A DNA stretch of 9,160 nucleotides. It comes from an uncultured Novosphingobium sp. Its GTDB lineage: Bacteria; Pseudomonadota; Alphaproteobacteria; Sphingomonadales; Sphingomonadaceae. Within the stretch, counting starts at the first letter, position 1; each line of letters starts with the position of its first letter. Where the stretch lies: contig CALLNA010000127.1 of the NCBI GenBank assembly GCA_938005655.1, positions 1 through 9,160 of the forward strand. Direction: 5' to 3'. This document shows, one piece after another, positions 1 through 4,685 of the stretch. A model generated the notes under the pieces. That model ran no database searches. It was not told the DNA's origin and saw nothing but the letters and a program-made list of their open reading frames with translations. The position numbers and the translations under genes are program-made.

Positions 1-369
1 GGCAAGCCGCTGCTCGGCGTGTGCCTCGGCCATCAGTCGATCGGCCAGCATTTCGGCGGCAAGGTCGTGCGCGGCGGGCTGATGCACGGCAAGGTCTCGT
101 CGGTCAGCCATGACGGCACGGGGGTCTTCGCCGGCCTCCCCTCGCCCTTCACCGCGACGCGCTATCACTCGCTGATCGTCACCGACATCCCCGAGACCCT
201 GCTGGTCAACGCCACGGCGAGCGACGAGCATGTCATGGGCTTCCGCCACGCGAGCTTGCCGATCCACGGCGTCCAGTTCCATCCCGAATCGATCGCCACC
301 GAGCACGGCCACGCCATGCTGGCGAACTTCCTGCGGATCTGCGGGATCGAGGCCAAGGCGCTCGCATGA
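1..369 (+). CDS. trpG: Anthranilate synthase component II, glutamine amidotransferase (5' partial)
   Basis: This is the C-terminal 122 residues of a class I glutamine amidotransferase. The reading frame is open from base 1, so the start lies outside the window. TrpG releases ammonia from glutamine and passes it to TrpE, which makes anthranilate from chorismate. The nucleophile motif GVCLGHQ has its Cys at fragment residue 8. The His and Glu of the triad are in VQFHPES (His94 and Glu96 of the fragment). The segment MHGKVSSVSHDG and the RYHSL motif are typical of the TrpG/PabA family. The stop codon TGA at 367-369 overlaps the trpD start in an ATGA arrangement, so the two are translationally coupled. 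The same family includes PabA of folate synthesis, and one protein can serve both pathways. The trp context favours TrpG, but a dual role is possible. Confidence 0.95.
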   Translation, partial: GKPLLGVCLGHQSIGQHFGGKVVRGGLMHGKVSSVSHDGTGVFAGLPSPFTATRYHSLIVTDIPETLLVNATASDEHVMGFRHASLPIHGVQFHPESIATEHGHAMLANFLRICGIEAKALA

Positions 370-1358
370 CCGCGCTGCCGTCCGTCGCCAGTCCCCTCGC
401 CGAGGACGAGGCCGAGGCCGCGTTCGGCGCCATGCTCGATGGCAAGCTCGCCGACGCGGAGATCGGCCGCTTCCTGATCGAATTGTCCGAGCGCGGCGAG
501 ACCGCCGCCGAGATCGCCGGCGCGGCGCGGGCGATGCGGGGGCGGATGATCCCCGTTGCCGCGCCGGCCAACGCGATCGACGTCTGCGGCACCGGCGGCG
601 ACGGGCATCACACGCTCAACGTCTCGACCGCGGTCAGCCTGGTCGTCGCGGCCTGCGGGGTGCCCGTGGCCAAGCACGGCAACCGCGCGGCCTCGTCCAA
701 GGCCGGGGCGGCCGATACGCTGGAGGCGCTCGGCCTCAACCTCGACCGCGCGGCCGAGACCGCCGAGGCGACGCTGGCCGACCTCGGCATCTGCTTCCTG
801 TTCGCGGGCAAGCATCATCCGGCGATGAGCCGGATCATGCCGATCCGCAAAAGCCTGGGCCGCCGCACGATCTTCAACCTGATGGGCCCGCTCGCCAATC
901 CGGCGCGGGTCCGCCGCCAACTCGTCGGCATCGCCCGGCCCGCCTATGTGCCGATCTATGCCGAGGCCCTGGCCCGGCTCGGCAGCGACCTGTCCTTCGT
1001 CGTCTCGGGCGACGAGGGTCTCGACGAGCTGAGCCTGGCGGGCGGCAACGAGATCGCCGTCGTGACCGCCGCCGGGGTCCAGATGCAGCGCGTCCGGCCC
1101 GAGGCGGCCGGCCTGCCGATGGCCCCCGTCGCGGCGATCCGCGGCGGCGATCCGACCTACAACGCCGACGCCCTGCACCGCCTGCTGCTGGGCGAGCCCG
1201 GCCCCTACCGCGACGCCGTCCTGCTCAACGCCGCCGGAGCGCTGATCGTGGCGGGCGAAGTCGCCGACTGGCGGGCGGGCGTCGAGGAAGCCGCCGAGGC
1301 GCTCGACAAGGGACTTGCCAAGGCCCTGCTCGACTGCTGGATCGCGGCGCTGAAATGA
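366..1358 (+). CDS. trpD: Anthranilate phosphoribosyltransferase
   Basis: TrpD (330 residues, normal for the family) transfers the phosphoribosyl group of PRPP to anthranilate, the second dedicated step of tryptophan synthesis, in the cytosol. The N-terminal helical domain (about 1-65) is followed by the nucleoside phosphorylase-like domain. The PRPP-binding loop GTGGDG is at residues 75-80 and NVST at 85-88. The anthranilate and PRPP site KHGNRAASSKAGAAD is at 103-117. RTIFNLMGPLANPA is at 167-180, and the acidic metal-binding stretch GDEGLDE is at 215-221. All the signature elements are intact. The ATG overlaps the trpG stop as ATGA, with a modest AAGG about 8 bases upstream, and its own stop overlaps the trpC start in the same way. 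It is therefore expected to be expressed as part of a trpG-D-C unit. Confidence 0.98.
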   Translation: MTALPSVASPLAEDEAEAAFGAMLDGKLADAEIGRFLIELSERGETAAEIAGAARAMRGRMIPVAAPANAIDVCGTGGDGHHTLNVSTAVSLVVAACGVPVAKHGNRAASSKAGAADTLEALGLNLDRAAETAEATLADLGICFLFAGKHHPAMSRIMPIRKSLGRRTIFNLMGPLANPARVRRQLVGIARPAYVPIYAEALARLGSDLSFVVSGDEGLDELSLAGGNEIAVVTAAGVQMQRVRPEAAGLPMAPVAAIRGGDPTYNADALHRLLLGEPGPYRDAVLLNAAGALIVAGEVADWRAGVEEAAEALDKGLAKALLDCWIAALK

Positions 1359-2155
1359 CCAGTCCGATGACCGACAAGCTCCAGGAAATCTGCGCCACCA
1401 AGCGCGAGGAGGTCGCCGCGCGCAAGCAGGCCGCCTCGCTCGGCGATCTCGACGCCCGCGCCACCGGGCAATCGGCCCCGCGCGGCTTCCGCGCCGCGCT
1501 GGAGGCCAAGACCGCCCAAGGTTTCGCCCTGATCACCGAGATCAAGAAGGCGTCCCCCTCGAAGGGCCTGATCCGTGCCGACTTCGACCCGCCGGCCCAT
1601 GCCCGCGCCTATGAGACCGGCGGCGCGGCCTGCCTCTCGGTCCTGACCGACGCGCCCTATTTCCAGGGGCACGAGGACTTCCTGGTCGCCGCTCGCGCCG
1701 CCTGCGGCCTGCCGGTGCTGCGCAAGGACTTCATGGTCGATCCGTGGCAGGTGGCCGAGGCCCGCGCGATCGGCGCCGACGCCATCCTGATCATCGTGGC
1801 CGCGCTCGACGACGCCGAGATGGCCGAGATCGAGGCCGCCGCGCGCGAACGCGGGATGGACGTGCTGGTCGAGGTCCACAACGAGGCCGAGATGGAACGC
1901 GCCGCGCGGCTCAAGTCGCGGCTGATCGGGGTCAACAACCGCGATCTCAAGCGCTTCGCCACCGACCTCGCCGTCACCGAGCGCCTCGCCGCCCTCGCGC
2001 CGGAGGGGACGCTGCTGGTCAGCGAGAGCGGGATCAACGCCCACGCCGACCTCGTCCGCCTCTCGGCCTGCGGCGCGCGTACCATCCTCGTCGGCGAGAG
2101 CCTGATGTGGCAGGCCGACGTCGCGGCGGCGACGCGGGCGCTCCTGCTCGGCTGA
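1355..2155 (+). CDS. trpC: Indole-3-glycerol phosphate synthase
   Basis: TrpC (266 residues) closes the indole ring, converting carboxyphenylaminodeoxyribulose phosphate to indole-3-glycerol phosphate. It is a single TIM barrel of normal length and is not fused to TrpF. Catalytic elements are visible in order: TEIKKASPSKG (Glu62 and Lys64), LRKDF (Lys124), LVEVH (Glu173), IGVNNRDL (Asn194/195), VSESGI (223-226 region) and the phosphate-binding ILVGES near 244-249. The ATG at 1355 is chosen because it overlaps the trpD stop as ATGA. An in-frame ATG four codons later (1367) would give MTDKLQEI and cannot be ruled out. trpF, trpB and trpA are not in the window. In alphaproteobacteria they usually lie in a separate cluster. 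Confidence 0.98.
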   Translation: MTSPMTDKLQEICATKREEVAARKQAASLGDLDARATGQSAPRGFRAALEAKTAQGFALITEIKKASPSKGLIRADFDPPAHARAYETGGAACLSVLTDAPYFQGHEDFLVAARAACGLPVLRKDFMVDPWQVAEARAIGADAILIIVAALDDAEMAEIEAAARERGMDVLVEVHNEAEMERAARLKSRLIGVNNRDLKRFATDLAVTERLAALAPEGTLLVSESGINAHADLVRLSACGARTILVGESLMWQADVAAATRALLLG

Positions 2156-2163
2156 CCCTGCCC

Positions 2164-2180
2164 GCTCTGTCCTACAGGGC
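2164..2180 (+). other. Small hairpin between trpC and moaC
   Basis: The arms gctctgt (2164-2170) and acagggc (2174-2180) can pair over 7 bp with one G-U wobble, around a 3-base loop. It sits 8 bases after the trpC stop. No run of T follows it, so it does not look like a standard Rho-independent terminator. It could be a processing or mRNA-stability element, or chance in GC-rich DNA. This is seen by direct pairing only, and no function is demonstrated. Confidence 0.35.
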
Positions 2181-2202
2181 CGCGATCTGCCACAACGGGG
2201 CC

Positions 2203-2232
2203 ATGAGCCACGTTCTTCCCGCCGCCCGATGA
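2203..2232 (+). CDS. Possible 9-codon leader ORF coupled to moaC
   Basis: ATG at 2203 opens a reading frame of nine codons (MSHVLPAAR). Its TGA stop (2230-2232) overlaps the moaC ATG in the same ATGA arrangement used by the annotated genes upstream. moaC has no clear ribosome binding site of its own, so a translated leader could deliver ribosomes to it. Against this, the only purine run before the leader ATG (GGGG at 2197-2200) is just two bases away, which is too close for a good Shine-Dalgarno site. The peptide resembles nothing I recognise. It may be a chance ORF. Confidence 0.2.
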   Translation: MSHVLPAAR

Positions 2233-2702
2233 GCGGCCTCACCCACCTCGATGCGGCCGGCAAGGCGCGCATGGTCGATGTCGGCGGCAAGGCCGAGACG
2301 AAGCGCGTCGCGGTCGCCGCGGGCCGCATCCGCATGTCCCCTGCGGCGCTGGCGGCGATTCGCGCGGGCGACGTGCCCAAGGGCGACGTCCTCGCCGCCG
2401 CGCGGATCGCCGGGATCATGGCCGCGAAGAAGACCGCCGAGTTGATCCCGCTGTGCCACCCGCTGGCGCTCGACGCGGTGACGGTGGACTTCGCCTTCGA
2501 GGACAACGCCCTCGCCGCTACGGCCACGGCCTCTCTCAGCGGGCGGACCGGCGTCGAGATGGAGGCGATGACCGCCGTCTCGGTCGCGCTGCTGACGATC
2601 TACGACATGGCCAAGGCGGTCGACAAAGGCATGGTGATCGACGCGATCCGCCTGGTCGAGAAGCGCGGCGGCAAATCGGGCAACTGGAAACGGGCGGAAT
2701 GA
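2229..2702 (+). CDS. moaC: Cyclic pyranopterin monophosphate synthase MoaC
   Basis: MoaC (157 residues, usual size) acts with MoaA in the first stage of molybdenum cofactor synthesis. It converts 3',8-cyclo-7,8-dihydro-GTP to cyclic pyranopterin monophosphate. The family signatures are intact. LIPLCHPL is at residues 72-79 and GVEMEAM at 108-114. YDMAKAVDK at 125-133 carries the Asp126 and Lys129 expected in the active site. The start at 2229 gives the usual N-terminus MSGLTHLDAAGKARMVDVG. There is no obvious Shine-Dalgarno sequence, so it may depend on translation from upstream. Its stop overlaps the moeA start (ATGA). It lies 73 bases after trpC, so it may be read from the trp promoter. MoaA is not in the window. 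Confidence 0.98.
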   Translation: MSGLTHLDAAGKARMVDVGGKAETKRVAVAAGRIRMSPAALAAIRAGDVPKGDVLAAARIAGIMAAKKTAELIPLCHPLALDAVTVDFAFEDNALAATATASLSGRTGVEMEAMTAVSVALLTIYDMAKAVDKGMVIDAIRLVEKRGGKSGNWKRAE

Positions 2703-3919
2703 TGCAGGCGCCGATCCCTCTCGAGGAAGCGCAGGCGCGCCTGCTGGCGCTGGCCGCGCCGCTCCCCGTCGAGCGCGTCGACATGGGCAGCGCGCTCGGC
2801 CGCTACCTCGCCGAGCCGCTGTTGGCGCGGCGCACGCAGCCGGCCTGCGACCTTTCGGCGATGGACGGCTATGCCGTCCCGCCCGGCGACCTCACAGGGC
2901 CATGGCAGGTCGTGGGTGAAAGCGCCGCTGGGCATCCGAGCCCCACTCCGGCCGCGCCGGGCCGGGCCATCCGCATCTCGACCGGGGCGGTCATGCCGCC
3001 GGGCGCGGGAGCCGTCATCCTCCAGGAGGACCTCCGCCGCGACAGCGACCGGATCACCCTGATCGGCACGGCCCCCTCGCCCGAGCACAAGCATATCCGC
3101 CGTGAAGGCATGGACTTCTCGGCCGGCGACGAAGTGCTGGCGGCCGGCGCGCGGATCGGCCCGGCACAGCTCGCGCTGGCCATCGCGGCGGGCTACAACC
3201 ACCTCGGCGTCCGCCGCCTGCCCCGTGTCGCCGTGATCGACAGCGGCGACGAGCTGGCCAGCGATTGCGAGGCCTGCGCGCTCCACCAGATCCCGGCGAG
3301 CAACGGCGCGATGCTGGCCGCCCTCGCCGCCTCGCTGCCCTGCCGGATCAGCCCGCTCGGGCCGGTGCCCGACGATCTCGACGCGCTCGCCCGGGCACTC
3401 GACGCGGCGGCCGACGCCGATGTCGTCGTCACCAGCGGCGGTGCCTCGGTCGGCGATCACGACCTGATTCGCCCGGCTCTCGAAGCCTGGGGCGCCGAGA
3501 TCGATTTCTGGCGGATCGCGATCAAGCCCGGCAAGCCGCTGCTCGTGGCCCGGCGCGAGCGGCCGGGCGGCGGGCGCCAGGTGGTGCTCGGCCTGCCCGG
3601 CAATCCCGTGTCGAGCCACGTCACGGCGTTCCTTTTCCTGCTCCCCCTGCTCCGCGCCCTGTCCGGCGCGAGCCTCGCCGTGCCGCGCACGATTCCGGCG
3701 CGACTCGCCGCGCCGCTGCCCGCCGGAGGCCGCCGCCGCGAGTTCCTGCGCGGGCGCTGGGACGACCAGGGCGAGGCCGCCCACCGCCAGCAGGACAGCG
3801 GCGCCCTGTCGAGCCTCGCCACCAGCAACGTGCTGATCGACCGCCCGATCGATGCGCCGCCGGCCGCGGCGGGGGACGAAGTGCCGATCTATTTGCTCGA
3901 AACTGGCGGAATGGCTTGA
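2699..3919 (+). CDS. moeA: Molybdopterin molybdenumtransferase MoeA
   Basis: MoeA (406 residues, usual size) inserts molybdate into adenylylated molybdopterin, the final step of basic molybdenum cofactor synthesis. Domains in order are the N-terminal linker region with CDLSAMDGYAV (Asp56), a substrate-contacting STGAVMPPGAGAV stretch (94-106), and the MoCF-binding domain. The binding domain begins near PRVAVIDSGDEL (175-186) and carries VVTSGGASVGDHD (243-255) and GLPGNPVSSH (298-307). A C-terminal beta domain (about 325-400) follows. Key family positions Asp56, Thr95, Asp253, Pro300 and Pro303 are all present. ATG at 2699 overlaps the moaC TGA. A second ATG follows directly at 2702, so the true start could be one codon later. 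Its stop codon lies inside the predicted lexA -35 box. Confidence 0.97.
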   Translation: MMQAPIPLEEAQARLLALAAPLPVERVDMGSALGRYLAEPLLARRTQPACDLSAMDGYAVPPGDLTGPWQVVGESAAGHPSPTPAAPGRAIRISTGAVMPPGAGAVILQEDLRRDSDRITLIGTAPSPEHKHIRREGMDFSAGDEVLAAGARIGPAQLALAIAAGYNHLGVRRLPRVAVIDSGDELASDCEACALHQIPASNGAMLAALAASLPCRISPLGPVPDDLDALARALDAAADADVVVTSGGASVGDHDLIRPALEAWGAEIDFWRIAIKPGKPLLVARRERPGGGRQVVLGLPGNPVSSHVTAFLFLLPLLRALSGASLAVPRTIPARLAAPLPAGGRRREFLRGRWDDQGEAAHRQQDSGALSSLATSNVLIDRPIDAPPAAAGDEVPIYLLETGGMA

Positions 3920-3944
3920 CGAAACCGATTTGGTTGCCTAATTG
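3916..3944 (+). promoter_or_regulatory. Predicted sigma-70-type promoter of lexA
   Basis: TTGACG at 3916-3921 is a near-perfect -35 box. A -10-like element lies in the AT-rich stretch at 3936-3944: CCTAAT with a 15-base spacer, or TAATTG with 17. The -35 box overlaps the moeA stop codon (3917-3919). The SOS box begins at the end of the -10 region, where bound LexA would block RNA polymerase. The -10 assignment is uncertain and the transcription start is not known. This AT-rich patch stands out against its GC-rich surroundings. Confidence 0.5.
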
Positions 3945-3958
3945 TTCCTCATTCGTTC
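3944..3958 (+). promoter_or_regulatory. LexA operator (SOS box), GTTC-N7-GTTC
   Basis: There is a GTTC half-site at 3944-3947, a 7-base spacer, and a second GTTC at 3955-3958. This direct repeat is exactly the LexA recognition form established for alphaproteobacteria. It lies 28 bases before the lexA ATG and just downstream of the predicted -10 box, the classic position for autorepression. An inverted GAAC at 3962-3965 follows three bases after the second half-site and adds a small palindrome to the operator. Confidence 0.85.
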
Positions 3959-3986
3959 ACGGAACGGTGCCAAGGGAGCGCGCCAG

Positions 3987-4685
3987 ATGTTGACCCGCAA
4001 GCAGCATGAATTGATCCGCTTCATCCAGACCCGCCTGGAGGAAACCGGCGTCTCGCCCTCGTTCGAGGAGATGAAGGAGGCGCTGGACCTCAAGTCCAAG
4101 TCAGGCGTCCACCGCCTGATCTCGGCGCTGGAGGAACGCGGCTTCATCCGCCGCCTGCCCAACCGCGCCCGCGCCCTGGAAGTGCTGCGCCAGCCCGACG
4201 ACGTGGCCGGCGCGATCGCCGCCAAGGCTCCTGCCGCGGCGCCGAGCAACGTGGTCGAGCTACGCCCCGCGCCCAAGCCGGCCGCGCCCGCCCCGGCCAA
4301 CGACGTGATCGAGATCCCACTGCACGGCAGGATCGCGGCCGGCGTGCCGATCGAGGCGCTGGAGAGCGACCGCTCGCTCCCCGTTCCCGCCGCCCTGCTC
4401 GGCCCCGGCGAGCATTATGCGCTGGAGGTTTCCGGCGATTCGATGATCGAGGCCGGCATCCTCGACGGCGACTATGCGCTGATCCGCCGCACCGACGTGG
4501 CGCGTGACGGGGAGATCGTCGTCGCCCTGGTCCGCGACGAGGAAGCCACCCTCAAGTACCTGCGCCGCGAGAACGGCATGGTCCGCCTCGACCCGGCGAA
4601 CTCGGCCTACGAACCGCAGATTTACCGGCCGGGCGAGGTGCAGGTCCAGGGCAAGCTGGCCGGGCTATTGCGGCGCTATCACTGA
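3987..4685 (+). CDS. lexA: SOS response repressor LexA
   Basis: LexA (232 residues) represses DNA-damage genes and cleaves itself when RecA filaments form on single-stranded DNA. The N-terminal winged helix (residues 1-68) opens with MLTRKQHELIRFIQ and has the recognition region in SPSFEEMKEALDLKSKSGVHRL (23-44). An Ala/Pro-rich linker (about 70-105) follows. The S24 peptidase domain then shows the cleavage site Ala118-Gly119 in GRIAAGV, the nucleophile Ser152 in VSGDSM, and the general base Lys190 in EATLKYL. All three are intact, so it should be self-cleaving. The ATG at 3987 has a good Shine-Dalgarno (GGGAG at 3974-3978) about 8 bases upstream and gives the standard N-terminus. The upstream SOS box implies autoregulation, partly independent of the trp-moa genes. 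Its last 21 bases overlap the antisense end of comEC. Confidence 0.98.
   Translation: MLTRKQHELIRFIQTRLEETGVSPSFEEMKEALDLKSKSGVHRLISALEERGFIRRLPNRARALEVLRQPDDVAGAIAAKAPAAAPSNVVELRPAPKPAAPAPANDVIEIPLHGRIAAGVPIEALESDRSLPVPAALLGPGEHYALEVSGDSMIEAGILDGDYALIRRTDVARDGEIVVALVRDEEATLKYLRRENGMVRLDPANSAYEPQIYRPGEVQVQGKLAGLLRRYH

Noticed and set aside
165..1178. Long open frames antisense to trpG/trpD, and similar ones at 1205-2527, 2600-3784 and 7528-9114 on the minus strand
   Set aside because: They mirror well-recognised genes, have low-complexity Arg/Gly/Ala-rich translations with no family features, and are expected when stop codons are rare in GC-rich DNA.
2164..2180. The trpC-moaC hairpin as a Rho-independent terminator
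   Set aside because: The bases after the stem are cgcgatctgc, with no T tract, so termination is not supported. It is kept only as an unassigned hairpin.
2156..2228. A molybdenum-cofactor riboswitch before moaC
   Set aside because: The gap is only 73 bases and shows one small hairpin. The known Moco aptamer is larger, with several conserved helices, which I cannot fit here.
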